Shown in pieces: positions 41,718 through 51,144 of a DNA stretch of 64,000 bases. The DNA is taken from contig OY101117.1 of the NCBI GenBank assembly GCA_956465555.1, positions 1,054,001-1,118,000 of the forward strand, in the 5' to 3' direction. Made by a program: the position numbers and the translations under genes. Under the pieces are notes generated by a model, which ran no database searches, was not told the DNA's origin, and saw nothing but the letters and a program-made list of their open reading frames with translations. Numbering within the stretch: position 1 is the first letter of the stretch; every line of letters begins with the position of its first letter. The DNA is from Nitzschia sp. pyKryTriq1. Taxonomy: Eukaryota; Bacillariophyta; Bacillariophyceae; Bacillariales; Bacillariaceae.

Positions 41718-42545
41718 ATGAATAAGATGATTCTTCCACGACGAGCCCATTCTTCGTTGAGACAATGGGCGTTTCGGCAGAGAGCCTCTCTTTCCAACGA
41801 CACCTACTACGACTCACAGTCAGGTTTACATGTGCCAATTCACAAGGAGAAAGAAATATCTATATTTCTTGACGTTAGTAGAAGTGGGACAAATGTGAAT
41901 TCGTTCGTCCCTGCTCAGTTCTACAAGGAAGATTCGTCGTCGGATATGCCCGATAAGCTGAAAGCACTTGCCGAAAAAGGGGTTACTGGATTATGGCTTC
42001 CGCTCGCTGAGTTTCCAAGAGATGTGCGCAACTTACAGACGCTTAATAATATTGCTCCTCCCGGCTTTCGTTTTTTTGCTACCATCGTATCACCGTTGTC
42101 CCAACCCTTGGAAACACTGAGCTCGCTTCACGAGTTTACTATGGGCGATGATCAAGGTGATCTGAAGAAGACGTTAAAAAAACATATTGCCAACAGTACC
42201 AATACGACTTTGCGACTCGGAGAAGAAGTTTGTGGAGACTATATGGCAGTGGCCAGTCAACTCGCAACCCTTATCGATTCAACAGGAGGTGCCAATTTCC
42301 TTTGGTTGACGCCACCAAACAGTGCTGACGAAGACGACGTCGTTGAGTTGTGTGAAGAGCTTATGTACCTGGATGTTGCTGGACCTACAATTCAATCTCG
42401 AATTATCATTGACTCTCTCAAGGAAGAAGTTATTGATGAGACCATGTTGACCGGTATCAACAAATTTGTGATTCAAGATGACTCCCAGATCGATCTCATT
42501 GCAGATATTGCCAGGGCACAAGGGAAGGAACTATGTTTACCATAA
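41718..42545 (+). CDS. Unrecognised mitochondrial-type protein, alpha/beta fold
   Basis: Single exon, 275 aa. The first ~25 residues (MILPRRAHSSLRQWAFRQRA) form a strong mitochondrial presequence. Regular alternation of hydrophobic strands and helices (GVTGLWLPLAEF, FRFFATIVSPL, GANFLWLTPPN, SRIIIDSLKEE, GINKFVIQDD) looks like a barrel or Rossmann-type enzyme. No catalytic motif is recognised. It is convergent with SLU7, 32 bp apart. Confidence 0.7.
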   Translation: MNKMILPRRAHSSLRQWAFRQRASLSNDTYYDSQSGLHVPIHKEKEISIFLDVSRSGTNVNSFVPAQFYKEDSSSDMPDKLKALAEKGVTGLWLPLAEFPRDVRNLQTLNNIAPPGFRFFATIVSPLSQPLETLSSLHEFTMGDDQGDLKKTLKKHIANSTNTTLRLGEEVCGDYMAVASQLATLIDSTGGANFLWLTPPNSADEDDVVELCEELMYLDVAGPTIQSRIIIDSLKEEVIDETMLTGINKFVIQDDSQIDLIADIARAQGKELCLP

Positions 42546-42577
42546 CTAGGCTATGATAAAAGCGACTAGGAAAAATT

Positions 42578-44521
42578 CTACTTATAATCCAAAAGCTCCT
42601 CGCTGCTGATTTTGGCCATTGGATCATCACCTCGTTCTTTTCGCAATCTGTATGCTTCCATTTCTTCTTCGGTCACATCGACGGCGGCGTTCATTGAGTT
42701 GTATTTGCGCTTTCGATCGTCATGGGATTCTTTCTCATTCTTGTCCATTTTTTCAAGCACCTCCTTAACCTTCTTTTGGTCCACCTGGGCATTCGGGTCT
42801 GCTTCGCCGTACAATCGTGATCGACTTGAAGGTGTCTCAAAAGTACTTCCGTGGCCATCGCCACTATTTTTACCCTTGGGCAAGGCTTTCAGCATACCTC
42901 TTGCTTGTGCCAGTGCAGCGGAACCAGCCATACCCGTACCATAGCGCATTTCATTGGCTTCATCATTGGCTTGGCGACCGGCCAATCCTGTGCAGTAAGA
43001 ACTTCGGATGAGGCTGTGATCGTCCGCATATCCCCATTGGAAGGCTCCCGGGTGAAAGTAGCTCCCCCAAACTGTTGTGTGTCCATTGATAAAGACATCT
43101 TCTTCGTATTTCGACTTTTGCGGCACCTTTGCCACTCTCTGTTTTGCCGCAGGTCCCTTCAAGAGACGACCATCCTTGCTGTACTGTTCCGCCTCGACAC
43201 TGACACCGAAACGAATCTTGCGTTCCTGGGCCAACTTTTCTAGATCCTCAGGCTTCTTGGTGTCCACAATGTTCGCCAATCCACCCGAGCCATCCAAATA
43301 TTCTTGACCACCATATTTGTCCAGTACCTTTCGTTTCTTCTGAATCTGTATTTCGGCCGATTTGTTTTGAAACTTTTTCTTGAGAAGTTCGACTTGACTC
43401 GGGTTGGCTTGTGGGTGCATTTCGGTGGTGGCACTTTTTTCTGTTGCATCCCACGCAAACAACTGCGTTTCAGCTAAATTGACGGCATCCCCCGAGATAC
43501 GAGCAAAGTTGTCCCCAGCAAATTGCAACTCTTCAGCAGAAACCTCCGGGTTGGGATTGTCTCTCATACTTCTCGATTTGGGATCGTAGTATGCGGAATT
43601 CGGGTCAAGATTTCGCAAGTATTTTGCCGTATCTTCTCGAATTCTCAAGTTACGTGCTGTCACTTTCATTTGAGCACCACCCACTCCTCCCTGACGAGCC
43701 AGGCGAGTGGTGATGACGCGTTCGTCTTCATCGCGCTGCACAAATTCATCATCCGAGTCACTCCCCACATCGGAATCTACATCGGAATCTGAATCATTAT
43801 CAGAATCTTGCTTGTTTCCCTCTTTATCCTTGTTCTTGCCCAGCTGCTCTTCTTTTTCTTGCTTTTCTTGTCGGAGGCGCTTTCGAATTTCTTCTCGTTC
43901 ACTAAAGACGCGTGCCACTTTTTTCGTGTGCGAATCTGGATCATAACCATGATACTTGTCCCGTTTACTGTCATACGTTTCTTTCCCATGCATCTTTTCG
44001 TCCACTGTCATGCTTCGTGCTCCCGTCTTCGTCATACGGATGCGAGGTTTGTACAAAGACTTGGAAGAGGGCTTGAATTTGACTTTCTTCTCCATGGTTC
44101 CATCTTCATATTTTAAATCGAAGACGGTTCCTTTCTTGGCAATTTTGACAATCTGACAAATCAAATAGGGACCTTTGCCGTTCCGCATGGCTTCTACCCA
44201 CATCCCGACTTCCATTTTTTGCTTTTTGACCTTTTCTTTGAATTTCTGCCGTTCCTCTCTGACCAGGGCATCCGCTGATTGCATACTCAACAACAATTTA
44301 TCGCGGGTCGGATCGGCTTGATGGTCCAAGGAGGGCCCCGCATCTCCCTCTCCTAAATACCAGGGACGTTTGGTAATAAAGTCAGGATTATGGGGGTTGA
44401 TCATGGCTCCCGTCTTGACATCGACGGCCGGTGCCACTTGTCCAGATTGCCTTGCTTCTGCCAATTCTTTGGCCTTTTTACGGTCGGAAATGCTTTCCGT
44501 GATATGAGATGGAGTCGCCAT
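42578..44521 (-). CDS. SLU7: Pre-mRNA splicing factor SLU7 with Tudor/KOW-like insert
   Basis: Single exon, 647 aa. The N-terminus (KKAKELAEARQSGQVAPAVD...INPHNPDFITKRPWYLGEG) and the C-terminal block (TTVWGSYFHPGAFQWGYADD then HSLIRSSYCTG) are diagnostic for SLU7, the second-step factor that helps position the 3' splice site. The usual CCHC zinc knuckle is missing; I count only two cysteines in the whole protein. In its place, residues about 104-155 form a short beta-rich module (VGMWVEAMRNGKGPYLICQI, then TVFDLKYEDGTMEKKVKF) that looks like a Tudor, KOW or SH3-type barrel. An acidic Ser/Asp stretch and a GYDPDSH motif follow at the normal SLU7 positions. Confidence 0.93.
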   Translation of the reverse strand: MATPSHITESISDRKKAKELAEARQSGQVAPAVDVKTGAMINPHNPDFITKRPWYLGEGDAGPSLDHQADPTRDKLLLSMQSADALVREERQKFKEKVKKQKMEVGMWVEAMRNGKGPYLICQIVKIAKKGTVFDLKYEDGTMEKKVKFKPSSKSLYKPRIRMTKTGARSMTVDEKMHGKETYDSKRDKYHGYDPDSHTKKVARVFSEREEIRKRLRQEKQEKEEQLGKNKDKEGNKQDSDNDSDSDVDSDVGSDSDDEFVQRDEDERVITTRLARQGGVGGAQMKVTARNLRIREDTAKYLRNLDPNSAYYDPKSRSMRDNPNPEVSAEELQFAGDNFARISGDAVNLAETQLFAWDATEKSATTEMHPQANPSQVELLKKKFQNKSAEIQIQKKRKVLDKYGGQEYLDGSGGLANIVDTKKPEDLEKLAQERKIRFGVSVEAEQYSKDGRLLKGPAAKQRVAKVPQKSKYEEDVFINGHTTVWGSYFHPGAFQWGYADDHSLIRSSYCTGLAGRQANDEANEMRYGTGMAGSAALAQARGMLKALPKGKNSGDGHGSTFETPSSRSRLYGEADPNAQVDQKKVKEVLEKMDKNEKESHDDRKRKYNSMNAAVDVTEEEMEAYRLRKERGDDPMAKISSEELLDYK

Positions 44522-45015
44522 TATTCTTCTTGCTTTGAATATTATTCTAGTGCGAAGTGTGGATAATCTGAGAAAAGAGGAGGTAGCAGTTGGGTACAGT
44601 TGAGGGGAGAATATATGCGTTCAGATAGTTCAGAGTTCAGAGTGTTGTTGGGTAATACTCAGTGCTGGTGCTGTACCGGTACCGGTACGGTAGGAATAAT
44701 CGTGCGGATGTGTGGCGGATGCCCGCGTGCAGTAAAATAATACACGGTAAAAGCCAAAGCGCTCTCGTCTCATCGTGTTTCTTGTTTCGTGTTTCGGGCA
44801 GGGTGAAAGTGGACACACATTAGGGCGGACTGAACGATGGCGGCGGGCGCGCCAAATAGGACTCATCGGATTAAAAATAGGTCAACCGCCCACCGTCACG
44901 GCGCCCGCCGCCCGCTAGAAAAAAAGATAAATATCCCCTATCTATATCTCGCCCGCAAAATGTAAGAACCACTCTGCGACTACTAATACTAGCTAGAAAA
45001 GAGGAGACATCGAAG
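44522..45015. other. Divergent promoter region (SLU7 / DNA glycosylase)
   Basis: Contains a short GTACCGGTACCGGTAC run at about 44674 and a GGCGGGCGCGCC patch near 44840. No gene supported. Confidence 0.6.
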
Positions 45016-46218
45016 ATGATGTTGCGCTTTTCTGTCCTGTCCTTGCCTTTATTGTCTGCCCTGTCCTTGCCTCCCTCTCTCACAAGTATCCCAAGAAGCC
45101 TTTCAAGAGCAAGATACCATCGCAGCAGCATGGTCACCAGTACGAGTACACGCAAACGAAAAACAGCAGAAACCGCTGCTGCGGAACTTCCCACCGATGA
45201 TGACGATGATTCTTCTTCCCAACGCACCCAACAAACGAGTTGTCCTGCCCCGTCCATGGTCGTGACCGAACTTTTCCAAACATCTGGAATCACAAACACG
45301 ACCACCAAGGGAGGATGGTGTCTCCAGGAAGGAATGACTCGTGTTCTAGAGGCCGATCCAAGTGGTATGTTGCTGCCCATTGTCCAAAAACAAGGTTTGC
45401 CCGCAATCTATAGCATCGTCGAAGATGCTGCTAGCTGTCGACATGAAGCAAATACAACAACAAATACGACGACTACTACTGTCACGAAACCGCAGAATTG
45501 TTTTCAATCCCTCTGCCGTATCATTGCTGGCCAACAATTGGCTGGAGCTGCGGCTCGAGCAATGTGGAATCGATTGAACAATTTAATAGCCGACTCTGCT
45601 ACAACAAAGGGTTCTGCTGGTGGTAGTCGTGTGAATAGGTCCCACCAGGCGCTCACTCCGGAAGCAATCCTGTCCTTGGCAGAGCTAGGAGTGGAAGAGC
45701 ATCTACGAAAACCAGCTGGGTTGTCGGGTGCCAAGGCAAGATCGATTGTGGCCTTGGCCCAAGCCTTTGCCGACGAAGACGTGACAGAAGCGTTTTTGAC
45801 CTCACCCACCTCGACCGAAGAGGACATTCGTTCCAAGTTGTTGCCTATCAAAGGGATTGGACCATGGTCGTGCGACATGTTTTTGATGTTCTACCTCGAG
45901 AAAGGAAACGTTTTGCCCGTGGGCGACTTTGGAGTCCGAAAGGGAATTGCCAAATTCTTTGGGTTGAAAGGTAAGGGCCATAAAGGAAGCTTGTGTAATA
46001 TCAAAGACAAACATGTGATGGAACAAGCGATGGCGCCCTATCAGCCCTATCAATCCTTGATTTGCTATTACATGTGGGCGGTCGCCGACACCAAAGACTT
46101 TTATCGGGACAGTAGTAGGAGCACCACCACCACTGAAGGCAGCGGCAACGTGGCAACCGTGACGCCATCTAAAGCGACGGGAAAGCAGGCGAAAAAGCGG
46201 GCAGTCATAACACCATAA
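45016..46218 (+). CDS. HhH-GPD DNA-3-methyladenine glycosylase (AlkA/MAG type)
   Basis: Single exon, 400 aa. The core runs from about residue 160: FQSLCRIIAGQQLAGAAARA, LRKPAGLSGAKARSIVALAQ, then the helix-hairpin-helix LLPIKGIGPWSCDMFLMFYL, and the catalytic Asp in VLPVGDFGVRKG. This order matches AlkA/MAG1 enzymes, which excise alkylated purines in base excision repair. Residues 1-38 look like a cleavable hydrophobic leader (FSVLSLPLLSALSLPPS). An internal ATG at residue 39 is followed by RKRK, a nuclear signal, so alternative starts could give organelle and nuclear forms. A Thr-rich insert (TTTNTTTTT) interrupts the core start. Confidence 0.9.
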   Translation: MMLRFSVLSLPLLSALSLPPSLTSIPRSLSRARYHRSSMVTSTSTRKRKTAETAAAELPTDDDDDSSSQRTQQTSCPAPSMVVTELFQTSGITNTTTKGGWCLQEGMTRVLEADPSGMLLPIVQKQGLPAIYSIVEDAASCRHEANTTTNTTTTTVTKPQNCFQSLCRIIAGQQLAGAAARAMWNRLNNLIADSATTKGSAGGSRVNRSHQALTPEAILSLAELGVEEHLRKPAGLSGAKARSIVALAQAFADEDVTEAFLTSPTSTEEDIRSKLLPIKGIGPWSCDMFLMFYLEKGNVLPVGDFGVRKGIAKFFGLKGKGHKGSLCNIKDKHVMEQAMAPYQPYQSLICYYMWAVADTKDFYRDSSRSTTTTEGSGNVATVTPSKATGKQAKKRAVITP

Positions 46219-46259
46219 ATACGTCGTATTAGAAAGTAGGATTTCAATGTGGTAGCTCA

Positions 46260-47885
46260 TCAAGCTGGCAGTTCAAAGATCTTGACGACTGAACGTGTCA
46301 AATAGCGGTATTCTTCCACTGTCATTTCTACGGTCGCAATTGAAGGGGGTAGTGTCATCTTTCTTAAGTCGACCTCTTCCTTTGTGCCCCTTTCTTCCAC
46401 CAACACAATTTCCAATAAAATACACGTCATTGCTTTCCAGAGTTTCACTGGCAACTTTGGAGCTTCTTGTACATAGCAAAAGGTTCTCAGGAATTCTCCT
46501 AACCGAACGTCGGCCGTCCGTCGTAGTTCCAATGGATACCCCAACTCTTCCAGGCTTTTGGGCAAGTACAATTTGACCATTGCCATGAGACCCGCGCACC
46601 GCGAAGCCTCCACATCGCTACGTTGAATATGTGGAGCATTCCAAGTCGGTTGGTCGGGGCTATTCTTCGTGGCACTTGCTGTGATGTGAGCAATATATTG
46701 AATGGCTTCGGGGGTGATCCATTCTGACAATGTCTCCCATAGCAAGCGAAAAGCCCTGGGCTCTCTTTCAACTTCCTGGTCGTCTGGGTTCCCATCATCG
46801 TCAAAGTAGTCATCAGCGTTTTCCTCATCTCCTCCCATGAACATCTCCAAGAGGTCATCATCACCGTCGACATCTTCGTCAGATGAGTCTCCATCCTGAT
46901 TAGAATCATTGCCCTCAAAGATCTTGTCAGTACCCAAAAATACCTTAAGTTGAGCTTCCCGCTCTTCTTCATGTTGCTCTTTGAGCTCCGATAACTTGCT
47001 GGCATACTGATCTTGTGTCATTACCGAAAAAGCAATGTCGGCCTCAAGAAGCTGCGTATCGTCGGTAATTTTGTGAGGGTCATGTTGTAAAGGAAGCTCC
47101 TCCCCAGCAGCCTCAAATAATTCTTCCAAACTATGCAAAATCAGTGGCGAAGTATCGCCGGTATCTGCTAACGCGTCTGACCTTGGTTTCTTGGAGGTTG
47201 CCTCTCGTTCCTGCTGGCGGACAGTGCTGGCAGCATCAGCTGACGTTGACGCTGGTGGGGGTACGGAAGCCACCATGGATGGAACGTAACCCTCCACCGC
47301 TGAATGCGACTGTTCACTTGGCAGCGGGCGCGGCTTGACTTTCCTCTTGCGCATGGGTTGGGTAGGATCTCGCTCTACCACAAGATTCTTACAAATCGCG
47401 TTTTGCGGACCCTCGGAAGTATCGTTGCTATCGTCCATGGGTACATCCTCGGGTGATACCTTGGAGGCATCCGTTTCGTTTATTGGGGGTTGTTTGGTAT
47501 ATTTTGGTGTCCTTAAAATACTCTTGGCTGCTTTGCTGGGATCAGCGACGCTGCTGCCTTGGTCCTGCGGAGCCTGTTGGTTGTGATTTGATGGAGCGCT
47601 ATTAGAGGAGGAAGGTGACGTCTCGCGATCGTCTTTGAGAGTGACACCTCGAGATTTTGGAGAGCTGATATTATCCTTATTGCTGGGAGAGGCGTCTGCC
47701 AACCCCATCCAGCTTTCCATGCGCTGCCTTGTTTCTTCCACTTGGGCACCATTGTCATCCTGGTGGAATCGTGCGGTCACGGTTTGATTGGTATTGTTGT
47801 TATTGTCCGCCAGCTGCTTAGTTGTTGCTGTCTTCGACCGGACTTTTGGTCGAATTTGCTTGCTGGGAGCTGCTTCTACTGTCAT
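46260..47885 (-). CDS. Unrecognised acidic nuclear protein
   Basis: Single exon, 541 aa. The first ~250 residues are disordered, with basic patches (MRKRKVKPRPLP) that could direct nuclear import and a likely PP1-type KSILRTPKY stretch. An acidic region with DDDLLEMFMGGDEEN precedes a folded C-terminus of about 170 residues, beginning PRAFRLLWETLSEWITPEAI and ending VEEYRYLTRSVVKIFELP. I do not recognise this fold with confidence. Its 3' end is 41 bp from the convergent glycosylase gene. Confidence 0.7.
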   Translation of the reverse strand: MTVEAAPSKQIRPKVRSKTATTKQLADNNNNTNQTVTARFHQDDNGAQVEETRQRMESWMGLADASPSNKDNISSPKSRGVTLKDDRETSPSSSNSAPSNHNQQAPQDQGSSVADPSKAAKSILRTPKYTKQPPINETDASKVSPEDVPMDDSNDTSEGPQNAICKNLVVERDPTQPMRKRKVKPRPLPSEQSHSAVEGYVPSMVASVPPPASTSADAASTVRQQEREATSKKPRSDALADTGDTSPLILHSLEELFEAAGEELPLQHDPHKITDDTQLLEADIAFSVMTQDQYASKLSELKEQHEEEREAQLKVFLGTDKIFEGNDSNQDGDSSDEDVDGDDDLLEMFMGGDEENADDYFDDDGNPDDQEVEREPRAFRLLWETLSEWITPEAIQYIAHITASATKNSPDQPTWNAPHIQRSDVEASRCAGLMAMVKLYLPKSLEELGYPLELRRTADVRLGEFLRTFCYVQEAPKLPVKLWKAMTCILLEIVLVEERGTKEEVDLRKMTLPPSIATVEMTVEEYRYLTRSVVKIFELPA

Positions 47886-48212
47886 GTTGCAAGCACTTGG
47901 AAGTAACGTACTCGTAATACAATGTTGGAGAAAGACAGGAGACAGAGTTATGAGTTATGGACTCATTTCCGGCCATTGTCGGTTCATGTGAGAAGTGATA
48001 CCGGTAATAAAACGATGAACGAAACGTGTCTTCCACCAACAACGGACAGACGGGACAAATAATCCACGATTGAGACGCACGACTCGACTCACTCCTCCTT
48101 CCTCCTCCCTCCTCCTCCTCCGCGAAACAAACTACTACTGCTTCTCCTCTACTCGTTACTAGTAGCTCTAGTAGAGTAGTAGAGCTATATATGTAGCGAG
48201 AGAAAAGATAGA
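47886..48212. other. Intergenic
   Basis: CTCC-rich patch at 48090-48125 followed by a CTAGTAG-rich patch. No gene supported. Confidence 0.6.
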
Positions 48213-49083
48213 CTACAAATCCAGCACTTTTGAAATACTCGCAACGTGTTCTTCCCAGGAATTGGAGAAGATACCGACATCGTCAATGTAAACATCGACT
48301 TCGGATAGATCTCGGAAGAGGTCTTCCATGAACGCCTGCGCGACGTCCGGTGATTGTTTTATTCCCATCGGCAACCGATTATATCGGTAGTTACCGAAGG
48401 GCGTGGCGATGGTGCACAAATTCTTGCTCGCTTCGTCGAGCTCGAAGGTGTAATACTGCATCGATATATCGATCTTTGTAAAGTATCGATAACCACTGCG
48501 TTTTTTGAGGATGTCTTGAATCCTTGGTAGGTTATAAACCTTGCGTTTGATGCATTTATTGAGGGCACGAAAATCGCTAACCCATCGCACTCTACCATCC
48601 TTTTTTGGTACGATAAATGTTGGCGCTAGCCACTCTTGTGGACCTGTGCGAGACAGTATTCCAATGTCAACAAGACGGTCGAGTTCTTGTTTGAAAATGT
48701 CCCGGTGTTTGGCTGGGACTGGATATGGGCGACAGCGCACCGGTACTGCATCTGGCAGCAACTCGAGGGACACTTGCGGTCACTTCTTCTTCCAATCGAT
48801 GACCGTAATGTTCGAGTTGTTCATGGTGGGATGAAAGCACGTGTTGAGAGCTGAAGCTCTGATCAGAATGCGTTGTCTCTAACGTGCTAGAAAAATTATA
48901 AATTATTTTACTGGTGTTTTCGTCTATTCTCAAACCTTGGTAAAACCGAGAAGCGAACCCATCGGTTCCGTTGAGCCGTTCGGAGTATCCCAACGTATGT
49001 TGGACGTCACAAATTTGTGACGTCACGGCTGATGATGCCTTGGGACGCGTTATCCAAAAAGGGGGACGTGCTGGATAGCGCAA
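48213..49083 (-). mobile_element. Ty3/gypsy reverse transcriptase fossil
   Basis: A fragment of a Ty3/gypsy-type pol region. The reverse transcriptase part (about 48213-48830) is recognisable from conserved blocks (PTFIVPKKDGRVRW, then the YIDDV active-site block). Degraded flanking sequence of the same element seems to extend toward 49083. No long terminal repeats, integrase or capsid region were found in the window. It is a truncated, broken remnant with several breaks. The preserved motifs suggest moderate age. Confidence 0.85.
49003..49025. promoter_or_regulatory. Long palindrome with two CRE-like half-sites
   Basis: The arms GACGTCAC and GTGACGTC flank AAATTT, a 22-bp perfect palindrome whose right arm extends to TGACGTCA. 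It lies about 290 bp upstream of the phosphatase start, at the edge of the gypsy fossil. It could be a bZIP double site or a relic of the element. Confidence 0.45.
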
Positions 49084-49313
49084 TCTCTACCGTCGGTAGA
49101 GGGGGTGACCTAAGATTTGGGGGTGTTGGCATCAGAGCGCGCCGAAGATCACAGAGAATGCAATAAATAATAATGACGGCGTTTCAACATACAGTACCCG
49201 TACCGCCGGTATGTATGATATACCAGAGGTTCTACTATCGTACCGGTACAGAAACCCTGACCAAACCAACACTCCAGACTCCAGAGTGCCAAGAGTCGAA
49301 AGAGCATAGCACC

Positions 49314-50394
49314 ATGGAGGAGAACAACAACAACAAGCAAGACGAAGAATCGCCGACAAGAAACGCAGGAACATTACAAGTTCTACGCAACCATGAATGC
49401 AACAAACTCATCTTGAATCTTATGCGTGTCCCGTACTCGGGTCGGCCCGAGGTATTGACTTCGTACGTGCCACCGACGTTGTTTCAATTCGCTCACGAGA
49501 TCCTCGTGACCGAGCCGTCTTTAAGGGGCAGCGGTGGCCACACACTCTACTTGGGTCCCAAGACTGCGGCGAGCGAAAGGGCCCTGGAGGCTTTGCTGCA
49601 AGCCAAAATTGTTGGTATTGTCAACTGTACCACTCGAGTTCCTTGTTTTCACCGAGAACAAGTTCGCTACTCCCAAGTTCCAGTGCAAGACACGCCGACC
49701 GCAGATATTTTGACCTACCTGGAAGGTGCCACGACCTTTATCGATGCCATGCTCCAAGTGGGGTCAGTGCTGGTGCATTGCGAACAGGGCATGTCGCGAT
49801 CGGCGGCAGTGGTGATGGCCTATCTCATGCGATCTGCAAAAAATGGCGTCGAGATGATGACACGAGATGAGGCCCGTCGTATGCAAGACGAAACGTCCCA
49901 TGGTGAATCCTAATGAAGGCTTCTGGAAACAGCTGGAGGCCTACGAAACAATACTGAACACAGAGAAATCCAAATCTACGACTGGAGGTAACACGACGAT
50001 CGCTACTAGTACAGATGAAGAATCCATGAAACAGTGGGCGCGGCGCACGCAGGCCTTGTTTGCCACTTGCCGTGAAATCCCGCAAGTTCTACAGACACAC
50101 AACTGCTGGCGACTAGTAGAAAGTATTCAAGGGGAATCATCATCATCGTCTCCTATCACTATCAAGCTACTTTCAATCTGTCTAGACTATGTTTGGGGCC
50201 GCGGGGTTCGAGATGAGGACATCGATTGGCTGCTGTTCGTCTGCGATCAGTTTCCCCCGCACGACGCGACTCAACCTCAACCTCGAGCGATCCTTCGTGA
50301 CATTGTCAATGATCCCGAATCCGAGTTTTCGGAGGCTTGGTCTGGAGAGATAGATCACAACGACAAGAGCAAAATCTTGGAAGCTTTGGACTGA
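49314..50394 (+). CDS. Dual-specificity protein phosphatase, frame interrupted
   Basis: The start at 49314 has ACCATGG context; an earlier in-frame ATG (49173) would translate GTAC-repeat DNA. The N-terminal ~100 residues are unusual (NKLILNLMRVPYSGRPEVL), then the DSP fold: HTLYLGPKTAASERALEALL, IVGIVNCTTRVPC, YSQVPVQDTPTADILTYLEG and the catalytic VLVHCEQGMSRSAAVVMAYL. After MTRDEARRMQ the reading moves by one base into a second frame giving the usual DSP end, KRPMVNPNEGFWKQLEAYE, and ~150 more residues to 50394. No intron of suitable size explains this, so there is a one-base frameshift near 49,885, either real or an assembly error. Coding-like sequence continues in frame after the TGA at 50392-50394 for 61 codons. 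Confidence 0.75.
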
Positions 50395-50580
50395 CGACGA
50401 CGCTCACTCGATGAGATTCTCCGATTGTATCACGCGTACGCGTCGGTCTCCAGAGTCAACGGGGTCCCACCAGTTGCTTTAGCTGATTTGGGCGTTGGTG
50501 CTCGTATCGGCATTCCCTTCCAACCTTCCAAGCTCAAGCGAAGGCATTCCATCTTGAATCGTTCGAGCTTGCTTGCATGA

Positions 50581-51144
50581 AACATCTCCGAAACGGGCCG
50601 TTGTGGTCGATGCGAATTCCGTTACAACCTGAAGCTTTCACCGTTGGAAGGAAACATGGCCGTTGTCAATCTTTCATGTTGTAAAGGAAACGTTTTGGTT
50701 TGGAATCATGTTCAAAGCGTGGATATCGCTGAAAAGTGCGTCTCTTTCGAGAGGAATGAATCGTGAATGGAATGTCGACTCCGCGCGAGCCGATGTCGGT
50801 TTCTTTGGAAATTCGAACCCTTGCGTGCAACCGCCGTAGAAACTGGTACACAAACAAAAACGGCCTTGGATCTTCGAGCCACTTCAATCCTTTCACATTT
50901 TGCTCATAGTTTTCGTGGCTACACAACTTATATCACATCTTCATTGCTCCTTGCAAGCCACTTTCTTTCGATCTTCGTCAATCAAAATTTGATCTCTTGG
51001 TAAGTATGGGAACTGAACATGAAGGCAATGACGACAATTGGCTTGTTCGAAGATGATTCGTCGTCTCACGAGGTTCATTCCCGCTCTGATTGCAATCTTC
51101 GGTCTTTCCGATTTCTTTTCCATCGAAAGCCTCTTTCATTCATC
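50581..51144. other. Intergenic with possible coding shards
   Basis: Short coding-like pieces after 50,600 (for example GRCEFRYNLKLSPLEGNMAV) may be degraded remains of the phosphatase tail or another gene. No intact gene. Confidence 0.4.

Noticed and set aside
43404-44156. Ser-rich plus-strand frames opposite SLU7 and similar ones opposite the Claspin-like gene.
   Set aside because: They mirror acidic Asp/Glu and Ser codon runs on the coding strand.
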